14,463 nt of DNA from an uncultured Thalassolituus sp. (GCA_913054055.1 CAJXIT010000047.1:1-14463); one strand, 5' to 3'. Positions 7,779-14,463 are shown, counted from the first letter of the stretch. Notes: a model not told the origin generated them from the sequence alone. Program-made: numbers and translations.

Positions 7779-8441
7779 GTGGATTTATTAAAGCAATATT
7801 GGGAAGTGCCAGTTTTCATCCTATTTGCCCTGATATGCGTATTCTTTCCTGAAATCGATCTGTGGTTCTCTGGGCTATTCTTCGACCCTGATAAAGGCTT
7901 TTATTGGAATGACAACTTAGGGGTTCAAGTTGTCTATAACATCTTTCGTTATATTCCGGCTTTTCTATTGCCTGTGATGTTGTTAATGCTTGTGGCCCCT
8001 TATTTTATTAAAAAGACAGAAGGCACTCGAAAATACACCGCGTTTCTACTGCTTACCTTACTAATAGGGCCGGGCATAATTGTCCACCCAGTATTAAAAG
8101 ATAATTGGGATCGTCCACGCCCTAGAGACGTTCAAGAATTTCATGGGGAGCGTACTTTTTCCCCTGCATTTGTTATGGCTGAAAATGGGGATCGCAATAA
8201 AAGCTTTGCCAGTGGACACGGTGCCATGGGCTTTTACTTTATGGCCTTTGCATGGGTATTTAGAAAGCGCCGTTATTTTGTAGCAGGTTTAGCCATAGGC
8301 GCAGTTGTGAGTATGGGGCGTATTGTGCAAGGTGGTCACTTTTTAAGTGATGTGCTGACGGCAGGCTTTATTGTGTATTTTACGTCCCAGGTCATGTCTT
8401 ACTGGCTACTGGGGCACAAACGAATAAAGCCTAAAGAATAA
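7779..8441 (+). CDS. PAP2-family membrane phosphatase
   Basis: An integral inner-membrane phosphatase of the PAP2 superfamily, which dephosphorylates lipid phosphates such as phosphatidate, phosphatidylglycerophosphate, undecaprenyl pyrophosphate or lipid A. I chose the GTG at 7779 because AAAGG sits 6 bases upstream and the protein then begins MDLLKQYW. The longer frame opens at a GTG at 7707, with an ATG at 7734, neither having a ribosome binding site. In the 220-residue product motif 1 is K107-x6-R114-P115, motif 2 is SFASGHG (142-148) with H147, and motif 3 is G180-R181-x5-H187-x3-D191, with Gly in place of the usual Ser. There are about six hydrophobic segments (near 11-23, 61-75, 88-104, 150-160, 167-180 and 192-210). 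The substrate is unknown. It follows the barrel-like gene closely and is ended by a strong terminator. Confidence 0.9.
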   Translation: MDLLKQYWEVPVFILFALICVFFPEIDLWFSGLFFDPDKGFYWNDNLGVQVVYNIFRYIPAFLLPVMLLMLVAPYFIKKTEGTRKYTAFLLLTLLIGPGIIVHPVLKDNWDRPRPRDVQEFHGERTFSPAFVMAENGDRNKSFASGHGAMGFYFMAFAWVFRKRRYFVAGLAIGAVVSMGRIVQGGHFLSDVLTAGFIVYFTSQVMSYWLLGHKRIKPKE

Positions 8442-8467
8442 AGTAAAGACATTAGCTCATCAGCGAT

Positions 8468-8501
8468 AAACCGATTAAATAGGCGTTTAATCGGTTTTTT
8501 T
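8468..8501 (+). terminator. Rho-independent terminator after the PAP2 gene
   Basis: A perfect 12-base stem pairs AAACCGATTAAA (8468-8479) with TTTAATCGGTTT (8486-8497) around a 6-base loop, and a T run extends to 8501. It begins 26 bases after the PAP2 stop. Confidence 0.93.
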
Positions 8502-8665
8502 GTCTTCAATTATACGTAAACGAGCAATCACCATATTTTAACAAAACCCAAAGGGTATAAAAAATAGATCTCTTTACAATTTAAAGGCATCAGCAATGTG
8601 ACAACGTTGAGGTCCTGTAACTGAGTGATGATTCATTTACCAAACATTACAGAAGGCCCACAGTA
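8502..8665 (+). other. Leader region upstream of the HD-GYP gene, no gene found
   Basis: This stretch, part of the 300-base gap 8442-8741, holds no supported gene. It should contain the promoter of the HD-GYP gene, since a terminator precedes it, but no well-spaced -35/-10 pair stands out. The best AT-rich -10-like element is TATAAA at 8556-8561. A perfect palindrome CAACGTTG is at 8602-8609. AGAAGG at 8651-8656 is a good ribosome binding site for the mini-ORF at 8666. I recognise no riboswitch. Confidence 0.4.
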
Positions 8666-8707
8666 ATGCTACATAACACTGCTTTTGTAGAGCCCTATCA
8701 CAGCTAA
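8666..8707 (+). CDS. 13-residue upstream mini-ORF echoing the main protein's N terminus
   Basis: This mini-ORF encodes MLHNTAFVEPYHS and then stops at TAA. The downstream HD-GYP protein begins MLHNTSHFDSYTHH. The first five residues are identical, yet three of the five codons differ and all the differences are synonymous (CTA/TTA, CAT/CAC, AAC/AAT). It has its own ribosome binding site, AGAAGG 9 bases before the ATG. It is 76 bases upstream of the main start, so it is in another frame and cannot be an N-terminal extension. It may be a leader peptide or the relic of a duplicated translation-initiation region. Whether it is translated is unknown. Confidence 0.45.
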   Translation: MLHNTAFVEPYHS

Positions 8708-8730
8708 TCTGATAACAGGATCACAAAAAA

Positions 8731-8735
8731 GAGGG
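8731..8735 (+). promoter_or_regulatory. Ribosome binding site of the HD-GYP gene
   Basis: GAGGG lies 6 bases before the ATG at 8742 and decides that start over the mini-ORF ATG at 8666. Confidence 0.75.
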
Positions 8736-8741
8736 CGGCCT

Positions 8742-10088
8742 ATGTTACACAATACTAGCCACTTCGATAGTTATACCCATCACCTGACTCGTTTGGCCGA
8801 GCAACAAGAAGTGATGGTTCACGAAGATATCTGCAATGAACAAGGTGCAGTTATTATTCCTAAAGGCAGAGCACTTGATGCGTCTTTAGCAAGTAAGCTA
8901 GAAGCATATAAGTTAGACAAGCCGCTAGAATATTGTGTGGAAATTGATGGCGGTATCAACGCTCACCAATTGCTTTCTAGTTATCAAGGTATTGTGAAAG
9001 CGGATTCGGATATCTCAGCGTTTCATGAAAACCTAGATATGAATGATATTTTAATCGAAGCGTGTGAACACTTTGAGACACACCTTTTATTGGTGCAAAA
9101 ACTCACCGTATTAAACTTAGTCTTTCCTAAGCAGTTTAATCAAAGTTTATTGTGCGCGTATTTTAGTCTGGCCATCGTTAAAAAAATGGGCGGTAAAGAA
9201 AGCAGTTGTTTGAACGTTTTTATTGCTGCCTTAATGCACGACATTGGTATTTTACACCTAGATCCAAATTTAATTTTGGATAAAGGTGATTACAAAGCTG
9301 AACAGTGGAAAGCCATGCAACAACATACGGTTATTGGGTATGAGTTTATGCTACAAGTACCGGGTCTTTCGCCATGTATTGCGAAAGCGATACTAGAACA
9401 TCATGAGCGATTTGACGGATCAGGTTACCCGTATTCTAAACGAGATAAAGATCTCGGTATGATGGGGCAGGTAATCGGTATGGCCGATACGTGTTTAGCA
9501 TTATACAAGCGCGAACTGGCGCCTAAAAAAATGGGACTGGATGCTCTATTACCTATTTTGCAATTAAATCCAGGCCTATTCTGTCGTCGTGTATTCTCCG
9601 CTACGGTAGAAATTATTCGTGCCGTTCCGAGCTCATCTAAAAGGGTGTACAGTGACGATAAGATGCCAGAAGTTATCAGCCGATTAATGTTGGTGAATGA
9701 AAGCATTCAGCATGATTATTATATTCTGTATGGTTTAGTGACCAGTATCAAACCACACCTTCCGATTAATAAAAAATCGCATATGTTGACGCGTATGGCA
9801 GACCGTATTCACGAATGTTTATTAAGCTCTGGAATCATGCAAAGTGAACATGAAGAATGGATGGTGATTAGCTGTGGTGCCCAACAGCAGAAAGACTATC
9901 TGGCCATAGAGCGTTTAGAGGTTATGTACAGTGAAATTAAGTGGCAGATTAAACAATTGAATCGTTTATTGTATTTGTTATGGAAAAATGAAAAGTTCAA
10001 ACACAGTGAGCTTCATGAGCAGGTACAAAAAGGGTTGTGGCAAATTGCCAGCTACCATAAACAATTAAAAGGTGCTGCTGTTCATTAG
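8742..10088 (+). CDS. HD-GYP domain protein, possibly a degenerate cyclic-di-GMP phosphodiesterase
   Basis: HD-GYP proteins hydrolyse the second messenger cyclic-di-GMP using a two- or three-metal centre. This 448-residue cytoplasmic protein has an N-terminal region of about 95 residues (with VIIPKGRALD near 37-46), a central HD-GYP domain (about 130-290) and a long helical C-terminal region. The metal motifs HD (166-167, in MHDIG), H195, HH (220-221) and D249 are present, and the signature reads FDGSGYP (224-230). Two things are odd. The usual first metal histidine, about 25-30 residues before HD, is absent (the segment reads LLCAYFSLAIV). The Lys that normally follows HDIG is Ile170. The protein could therefore be a weak enzyme or a cyclic-di-GMP sensor. 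No receiver or other sensor domain is recognisable. It is monocistronic, between the terminator at 8468 and hairpins at 10100-10189. Confidence 0.87.
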   Translation: MLHNTSHFDSYTHHLTRLAEQQEVMVHEDICNEQGAVIIPKGRALDASLASKLEAYKLDKPLEYCVEIDGGINAHQLLSSYQGIVKADSDISAFHENLDMNDILIEACEHFETHLLLVQKLTVLNLVFPKQFNQSLLCAYFSLAIVKKMGGKESSCLNVFIAALMHDIGILHLDPNLILDKGDYKAEQWKAMQQHTVIGYEFMLQVPGLSPCIAKAILEHHERFDGSGYPYSKRDKDLGMMGQVIGMADTCLALYKRELAPKKMGLDALLPILQLNPGLFCRRVFSATVEIIRAVPSSSKRVYSDDKMPEVISRLMLVNESIQHDYYILYGLVTSIKPHLPINKKSHMLTRMADRIHECLLSSGIMQSEHEEWMVISCGAQQQKDYLAIERLEVMYSEIKWQIKQLNRLLYLLWKNEKFKHSELHEQVQKGLWQIASYHKQLKGAAVH

Positions 10089-10099
10089 ACAAATCACTA

Positions 10100-10140
10100 G
10101 GCGAGATAGTCAGCTCTAACACAGGTTACAGCGTCTCGCC
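10100..10140 (+). other. Nested hairpin in the HD-GYP/gloC intergenic region
   Basis: An outer 7-base stem GGCGAGA (10100-10106) pairs with TCTCGCC (10134-10140). Inside it, GCT (10113-10115) pairs with AGC (10130-10132), and after one mismatch TAAC (10117-10120) pairs with GTTA (10125-10128) around a 4-base loop. No T run follows, so it is not a simple terminator. It begins 12 bases after the HD-GYP stop and may stabilise that mRNA or belong to the gloC leader. Confidence 0.6.
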
Positions 10141-10154
10141 ATACTGATAAACTT

Positions 10155-10189
10155 GCCACCATATTTAACAGAGTATGGTGGCTTTTTTT
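10155..10189 (+). terminator. Terminator-like hairpin abutting the gloC start
   Basis: GCCACCATA (10155-10163) pairs perfectly with TATGGTGGC (10174-10182) around a 10-base loop, followed by seven T. This is a textbook rho-independent terminator for the HD-GYP gene. The next base, 10190, is the A of the gloC ATG, and the only ribosome binding-like sequence (GGTGG, 10178-10182) lies in the 3' arm of the stem. Confidence 0.85.
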
Positions 10190-10834
10190 ATGGCACTTCA
10201 ATATAAAATTGTACCGGTAACCGCATTTGAGCAAAATTGCAGTATTTTATGGTGTGACGAAACCAATCACGCTGCCGTTATTGACCCCGGCGGTGACTTA
10301 CACAAAATTGAAGCGGCGATATCCTCTCTAAACTTAGAATTGAAAGCCATTTGGTTGACCCATTGCCACATTGATCACGCAGGCGGTACAGGTGAATTGG
10401 CTGAAAAGCGCAGTTTGCCCATTATCGGCCCGCAAAAAGAAGAGCAGTTTTGGATTGATATGCTGCCTCAGCAAAGTGCCATGTTTGGATTTCCTGCTGC
10501 ACAAATGTTTGCCCCTGATCAATGGCTAGAAAATGGTGATACAGTTTCCATAGGCAATCAGCAGTTATCTGTGTTGCATTGTCCTGGCCATACCCCTGGG
10601 CACGTGGTATTTCACAGCCCTGAGAGCAAATTAGTGGTGGTAGGAGACGTATTATTTAATGGAGGCATTGGTCGTACCGATTTCCCTAAGGGTGACCACA
10701 ATACTTTAATTAACGCCATAAAAAATCAATTATTTGTATTGCCTGACGACACTCAGTTTATTCCTGGTCATGGCCCTATGAGCACAATTGGCCATGAGAA
10801 AAAGACCAATCCGTTTGTGAATATGTACGGCTAA
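10190..10834 (+). CDS. gloC: GloC/YcbL-like metallo-beta-lactamase-fold hydrolase (type II glyoxalase II)
   Basis: A small zinc hydrolase (214 residues) closely resembling E. coli YcbL/GloC, which hydrolyses S-lactoylglutathione in methylglyoxal detoxification. The metal motif HCHIDH supplies H58, H60, D62 and H63. Further ligands are H134 in CPGHTPGH, D153 in VGDVLF and H194 in IPGHGP. GGIGRTDFPKGDH (158-170) is a strong family signature. It lacks the long C-terminal substrate domain of classical GloB. An in-frame ATG at 10175 lies inside the terminator hairpin. The start at 10190 (MALQYKIVPVTAFEQNC) matches the family N terminus and has GGTGG 7 bases upstream. It is convergent with the minus-strand operon. 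The substrate is inferred from homology. Confidence 0.93.
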   Translation: MALQYKIVPVTAFEQNCSILWCDETNHAAVIDPGGDLHKIEAAISSLNLELKAIWLTHCHIDHAGGTGELAEKRSLPIIGPQKEEQFWIDMLPQQSAMFGFPAAQMFAPDQWLENGDTVSIGNQQLSVLHCPGHTPGHVVFHSPESKLVVVGDVLFNGGIGRTDFPKGDHNTLINAIKNQLFVLPDDTQFIPGHGPMSTIGHEKKTNPFVNMYG

Positions 10835-10851
10835 TCAATCCTACGTGAATA

Positions 10852-10892
10852 AAACAAAAGAAAACCCCCATAAGGGGAAGCTTATGGAGGTT
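10852..10892 (-). terminator. Terminator of the minus-strand GH3 operon
   Basis: A 12-base stem with one mismatch pairs 10863-10874 (AACCCCCATAAG) with 10881-10892 (CTTATGGAGGTT) around a 6-base loop. Read on the minus strand it is followed by TTTTCTTTTGTTTT. On the plus strand no T run follows, so it mainly serves the minus-strand operon, 173 bases past the epimerase stop. Confidence 0.75.
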
Positions 10893-11064
10893 AAAGGGAC
10901 TATGTGATTTCACATGGGGGAGTGAAACCACACAAGCCATAATACGGATTAAAATAACAAGTTGTGTGAAGTAAGTGTAAAGATTTATAAAGGCGATCTT
11001 TACAGTCAAAAGCGGCATCTGATTACTGACATTACTAGTTAGTAATTGATCTGGCTTTGTCTGA

Positions 11065-12216
11065 TTAGCTGTACACCGCGTGTGTTAAAGATTCTAGCTC
11101 TTGGGTGTTAACTTGAACCCCTAATCCGGGTAATTGTCTAATTTTCTTAATATCTAACTGGCCCAGTTTTCCAAACTGTACCGGCTCATCCACAATGTCT
11201 TTTGACAGTAAATGTGTGCCAAAGGCCCCTTCATGATAGACGCAATTTCCCACTAAGCTTGCAAGTGTTAAGCCTGCACTTGTTAATAAAGAAGTTTCAC
11301 CTACCTGAGCCCCAAGCTGGCATTGGATTCCGTACTCTTCCGCTAAGCGGTGTAACTTAAGCGTGTTAACTAGCCCTCCATTTTTTGATACTCGCAAGTT
11401 AAACATTGAGCCGCCTTTATGCTCTGCCATCCATGTGGCGTCGTCATAACTGCAAAGGCTTTCATCAAGTGAAATTTTAATGCGGTTATCTAAGTAGGCT
11501 AATAGCTCTGGATAGTCTTCTTTATTTTTTGCAGGCATAGGCTGTTCAACACTTTCAATATTGAACGCCATTAATGAATCCAGCTGCGTTTTAGCTTGCT
11601 CTAACGTCCATGCTTCATTTGCATCGACGCGAATGCTGGCATCTGGCCCCATGATTTCACGAGCGATTTTTACATTTTCAAGGTCTCTATCTGGGTGTGT
11701 GCCCACTTTTAACTTAATGGCATTCATGCCAATTTTTTTGTATTGTTTTAAAAATTGTTCAACAACTGCTGGGTTTTCCGCAGAGACAATACCGCTGTAT
11801 TGGATCGTTTCTTGTTTAGGTCCACCAAACATATCCACAACTGGAATATTTAATTCTTTTCCAACCGCATCAAGTAAAGCCAGTTCAAAAGCGGTTTTCA
11901 CACACAGTTCATGGGGTTCAATATCTGGGATAATCGATTCAAAGTTCTCCAGTAAAGCGATTGCATCCTCTAACTTTGGAAACGCCATGCCAGTGACTGT
12001 TGGAAACACTTTATTCAGTAATCCATTTTTAACACTATCAATGGTTTCACCGGTGACATAATCTCTTGGTAGGGCTTCACCATAGCCAATCACCCCGGAC
12101 TCTAATTCTAGTTCAACTAATATAGTGTCTACGTCAGATCGAGTTTTGCTACTGTGTTTAAAAGCAACCATGAAAGGAATATGTAATAAACGAATTCGAC
12201 ACTGTTTAATTTTCAT
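11065..12216 (-). CDS. Enolase-superfamily epimerase/racemase, muconate-lactonizing subgroup
   Basis: This 383-residue protein has an enolase-type N-terminal capping domain and a (beta/alpha)7-beta barrel. The KxK motif is IKLKVG (K168, K170), metal ligands are D198 (VDANEAW), E224 (ESVEQP) and D251 (SLDES), and the opposing base is K278 (RVSKNGG). Two facing lysines are the layout of dipeptide epimerases, N-acylamino acid racemases, muconate cycloisomerases and o-succinylbenzoate synthase. I chose the ATG at 12216, with AGGTG 7 bases upstream, giving MKIKQCRIRLL, a typical family start. A longer frame from 12273 would overlap the upstream gene by 68 bases. The chosen start overlaps the hydrolase gene by 11 bases, suggesting translational coupling. 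The substrate is unknown. Its GH3 neighbour makes an N-acyl amino acid or dipeptide-like substrate attractive. Confidence 0.87.
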   Translation of the reverse strand: MKIKQCRIRLLHIPFMVAFKHSSKTRSDVDTILVELELESGVIGYGEALPRDYVTGETIDSVKNGLLNKVFPTVTGMAFPKLEDAIALLENFESIIPDIEPHELCVKTAFELALLDAVGKELNIPVVDMFGGPKQETIQYSGIVSAENPAVVEQFLKQYKKIGMNAIKLKVGTHPDRDLENVKIAREIMGPDASIRVDANEAWTLEQAKTQLDSLMAFNIESVEQPMPAKNKEDYPELLAYLDNRIKISLDESLCSYDDATWMAEHKGGSMFNLRVSKNGGLVNTLKLHRLAEEYGIQCQLGAQVGETSLLTSAGLTLASLVGNCVYHEGAFGTHLLSKDIVDEPVQFGKLGQLDIKKIRQLPGLGVQVNTQELESLTHAVYS

Positions 12217-13324
12217 GGAAAGACACCTGTTTAGCTGTGCGATTGGAAATAGTATGTTGTGAGATAAAGCCATGAATGTCGCTTATGGCTTGTTTAGCAT
12301 CATCGGTAAACGTTAAAAAATGTTTATGGGATGGGCCGCCTTGGTAGTATTTTATTTCTGAGGCCGCATTAATTTTTTTGATGTGCTTGATCACTTTTTG
12401 GTTATCCATCATAGGGTCTCCTTTAACCAATAAGTAAAATCTAGGCACACTTGAGATTGCGGTATTGCCACTGATGTTATCTTCAATGAATCCATCCATA
12501 GATTGAGTCTGAAGTGCCAGTTTACGAGTCATAACTCGAACGGACAAGGGGTCGTTTGCAATTTTACTTAGCCAGGGTTCTTTATCTGTGAACCAGCTTG
12601 CACCATTGTCGTGATTAAATGGCGTCACTGGTGAAGGAAATGTATCGGTATTTTTACCTAGAATTAAATCAATTTTTGAAAAAGTTAGTGGCATAGATTC
12701 TTTATTTCTAAATAACCCGGGTGTGGTAAATACCGCTGAAGTAACTTTATCTGCTCTTTCATGGTCCATTAAATATCGAGTAATAATTTTGGCACCATAG
12801 GAGTTGGCCCATAGATGTATTGGCTTTTCAGCTTGTTCTGATTTAACAATATTAATCATCAAATCAATTGAATCGAGGAAAATTCGGTAGTCATGAATGT
12901 GGCCTCTGAGCGGCAAGACCTCAACATCGGTTAATAGGCTTGTAAAACCTTCCAAACCTAAGCGATATCCTTTAATACCATAAGCAGCAGAGCTTGTGCC
13001 AGAACCAATACGATCAAATGCGTATACGGTATAGCCAAGTTCGCTTAATCGTTCGGCAGTATGGTTAAACCAAGCGCGATGACTTTGTAGACCATGATTG
13101 TAAATGATGACTTGGCCATTACTTTCTTTAGGTAGCCAGCGCGTATAATCCAGTTTATAAATTACATCTTGATTCAAATAATCAGAGAAAAAAGAGTCTT
13201 TTTGTTGGAAAGAAAAGTTTTCACCTGTTATTAAGTCCTCAGAAAAGGGTGACGACGCGTTTGTTATGCTCGCCGTACCAGTTAAAGCAATAAAAAGGCA
13301 GATTGCTTTTATATAAACAATCAT
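12206..13324 (-). CDS. Secreted alpha/beta hydrolase (lysophospholipase-like)
   Basis: An alpha/beta hydrolase of 372 residues with an N-terminal signal peptide (MIVYIKAICLFIALTGTA, likely cleaved after TNA at 21-23), so it probably acts in the periplasm or outside. YNHGLQSH (75-82) forms the oxyanion region, and FDRIGSGTS (103-111) is typical of lysophospholipase/monoacylglycerol lipase relatives. The nucleophile elbow is ANSYG with S176, having Ala where the first Gly of GxSxG is usual. The acid is probably D303 or D307 (KGDPMMD) and the histidine H333 or H335 (GPSHKHF). Its start overlaps the GH3 stop by four bases (ATGA), and its end overlaps the epimerase start by 11. The substrate is unknown. 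An ester, thioester or amide related to the GH3 product is possible. Confidence 0.85.
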   Translation of the reverse strand: MIVYIKAICLFIALTGTASITNASSPFSEDLITGENFSFQQKDSFFSDYLNQDVIYKLDYTRWLPKESNGQVIIYNHGLQSHRAWFNHTAERLSELGYTVYAFDRIGSGTSSAAYGIKGYRLGLEGFTSLLTDVEVLPLRGHIHDYRIFLDSIDLMINIVKSEQAEKPIHLWANSYGAKIITRYLMDHERADKVTSAVFTTPGLFRNKESMPLTFSKIDLILGKNTDTFPSPVTPFNHDNGASWFTDKEPWLSKIANDPLSVRVMTRKLALQTQSMDGFIEDNISGNTAISSVPRFYLLVKGDPMMDNQKVIKHIKKINAASEIKYYQGGPSHKHFLTFTDDAKQAISDIHGFISQHTISNRTAKQVSFHEN

Positions 13325-14463
13325 GCCGCCTCATCCCTAGCCAGAGTTGAGAGAACAGATAATGGTTCTAGAAAACTATCCTCGGAGACCAAAGGAGTTG
13401 TCTTAAACTGCGCTTCGCGAATGCCTCCCGCTACACGCCAATTTTTATAGAGCTCCAATGAGTTATCTCCCAATATGTGTAGTCTCATTGGCTTCAGTCG
13501 TAAAGATTTAATCTTGGTTGCGTACTCTAGATTGCTATTAATGATTTGCTGTTCAACTTCATTAAGAAAAATGTTCATTTGATCGTTGGTAAGGGATTTA
13601 TCATTAAATTCAGCATAGAATTCATATCGAGAAGCGTTAGCATTTGCTTGGCATATAAAGAAACTTAACTCGATTTTAGTGCTTTGCTCGGCTTGTTTAA
13701 CCGCCGCCAGTAATTGCTGCTCGTAAAGTTTTTCACCTGTGATATTGGTCACCCCCTTTCCTTTTTGAATAAATATGATTTTAGGGGTGTTATGGACAAA
13801 GCCCGTTACTTCAATAATGTCGTTGATATTGTAACGATACAGTCCAGCCTTTGTTGTGAAGAAAATGTAGTATCGTTCTCCTACTTCAAGCTCATCTGCC
13901 AGTAAAAAAGTAGGGTTGGTTTGATCAATATCCGAAACCCTAACAAATTCAAAAAAGTTTTCGCCAATAGTTAATACGCCAGATGTATCTTCATTGCTTA
14001 ATGGAATACTGCCTCGGATCTCGGAAGCTAGGTAGCCTAAGTCACGAATTTTTACCTCGCCATACCAAGACTTCATATCTCGTATGAAGACATTGGAGTT
14101 GCCACCAGTCCAGCAGGTAATTAGGTTTAAGTCTTTCCAATAATGTTTAGGGCGTAAAATATTTTCAGGGTCTTTGTATATGGATAAGCGTAATTGATCG
14201 GCCAAGTCTGGATTGGCGCTAAAGCGCTCTTGAACCAGTTTTCGAATGTTTTCGGGGATGTCTAAATTTGGGTTTAATGTTCCTGATTCGGTATCAGTGA
14301 TCAGTTGATCTCGCCATTGATTACCTTGTTTCGCCAGTAAACTTAGCGTAGACGGGTTAGCAGTTGATAGCATTGTGACAGGGTTATGAATACCCAATAA
14401 AATAATGCAGTAATTTCTGGTTTCATAGTTTTCTAATGTTAATACTTCATGTGGGATAGTGTA
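13321..14463 (-). CDS. GH3-family acyl acid-amido synthetase, 5'-truncated
   Basis: GH3 enzymes activate a carboxylic acid with ATP as an acyl-adenylate and join it to an amino acid; in plants they conjugate jasmonate or auxin. The frame stays open to the window edge, and the edge-encoded residues fit the family, so the TTG at 14397 is internal. About 380 codons are visible of the 500-600 usual. Within them are CWTGGNSN, followed by DLGYLASEIRG (the adenylate-binding ASE segment), LYRYNINDIIEVTGF (the family's YR..D ATP motif) and GVTNITGEKLYEQQ (the start of the C-terminal lid with GEK). Asn replaces the usual Gly before the Asp of the YR motif. No signal peptide can be judged. It is first in a three-gene overlapping operon whose promoter lies outside the window. 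The acyl and amino substrates are unknown. Confidence 0.88.
   Translation of the reverse strand, partial: YTIPHEVLTLENYETRNYCIILLGIHNPVTMLSTANPSTLSLLAKQGNQWRDQLITDTESGTLNPNLDIPENIRKLVQERFSANPDLADQLRLSIYKDPENILRPKHYWKDLNLITCWTGGNSNVFIRDMKSWYGEVKIRDLGYLASEIRGSIPLSNEDTSGVLTIGENFFEFVRVSDIDQTNPTFLLADELEVGERYYIFFTTKAGLYRYNINDIIEVTGFVHNTPKIIFIQKGKGVTNITGEKLYEQQLLAAVKQAEQSTKIELSFFICQANANASRYEFYAEFNDKSLTNDQMNIFLNEVEQQIINSNLEYATKIKSLRLKPMRLHILGDNSLELYKNWRVAGGIREAQFKTTPLVSEDSFLEPLSVLSTLARDEAA

Noticed and set aside
9425..9706. Minus-strand ORF of 93 codons inside the HD-GYP gene.
   Set aside because: It is wholly antisense to conserved HD-GYP coding sequence and has no domain or ribosome site.
10902..10915. 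CRP-like palindrome ATGTGA-TT-TCACAT.
   Set aside because: The centre is 2 bases instead of the 6 needed for CRP, and it lies between two convergent gene ends where no promoter is expected.
10776..11018. Minus-strand ORF of 80 codons past the epimerase.
   Set aside because: It overlaps the end of gloC and spans the terminator hairpin, with no recognisable domain.
11031..11046. Small hairpin ATTACT-AGTT-AGTAAT after the epimerase gene.
   Set aside because: The stem is short and AT-rich and no T run follows on the minus strand, so the hairpin at 10863-10892 is the better terminator.
11561..12061. Plus-strand ORF of 166 codons.
   Set aside because: It is antisense to the well-supported enolase-family gene and has a low-complexity Ser/Thr-rich translation typical of a shadow frame.

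Overview
The window looks like a chromosomal contig end from a free-living, probably marine, gammaproteobacterium. This is an inference from a fairly AT-rich composition, a gene closely resembling E. coli YcbL/GloC, an edd-eda Entner-Doudoroff pair, and a compatible-solute operon of the kind seen in salt-exposed bacteria. An Oceanospirillales-like host would fit, but the genus cannot be fixed from the sequence. The first 21 bases are not genomic: they match the 3' end of an Illumina TruSeq adapter with one base missing.

Left part (24-1667, + strand): the 3' part of edd (6-phosphogluconate dehydratase, 5' end cut off by the contig edge) followed by eda (KDPG aldolase), together the Entner-Doudoroff pathway.

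Centre-left (1856-6683, + strand): a tight four-gene operon encoding a D-glycerate kinase, a HAD phosphatase (GpgP-like), a GT81 glucosyl-3-phosphoglycerate synthase (GpgS) and a GH13 subfamily 18 phosphorylase best read as glucosylglycerate phosphorylase. Together they form a closed cycle. GpgS joins NDP-glucose and 3-phosphoglycerate. GpgP removes the phosphate to give the compatible solute glucosylglycerate. The phosphorylase breaks it into glucose-1-phosphate and glycerate, and the kinase returns glycerate to 3-phosphoglycerate. Two tandem NtrC-like sites lie directly before the first gene, which is notable because glucosylglycerate is known to accumulate under combined salt stress and nitrogen limitation.

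Centre (6787-8441, + strand): a secreted or outer-membrane protein of unknown function and a membrane PAP2 phosphatase, closed by a strong terminator.

Centre-right (8442-10834, + strand): an HD-GYP-type protein with one metal ligand apparently missing. It is preceded by a 13-codon mini-ORF whose first five residues repeat the first five of the main protein through synonymous codons. A nested hairpin and a terminator-like hairpin follow, running directly into the start of gloC, a glyoxalase-II-like hydrolase.

Right part (11065-14463, - strand): three overlapping, presumably translationally coupled genes, in transcription order a GH3-family acyl-adenylating amide synthetase (5' end outside the window), a secreted alpha/beta hydrolase and an enolase-superfamily epimerase/racemase. 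Their pairing suggests an undescribed pathway making or modifying N-acyl amino acids. The operon ends at a minus-strand terminator at about 10852-10892, convergent with gloC.
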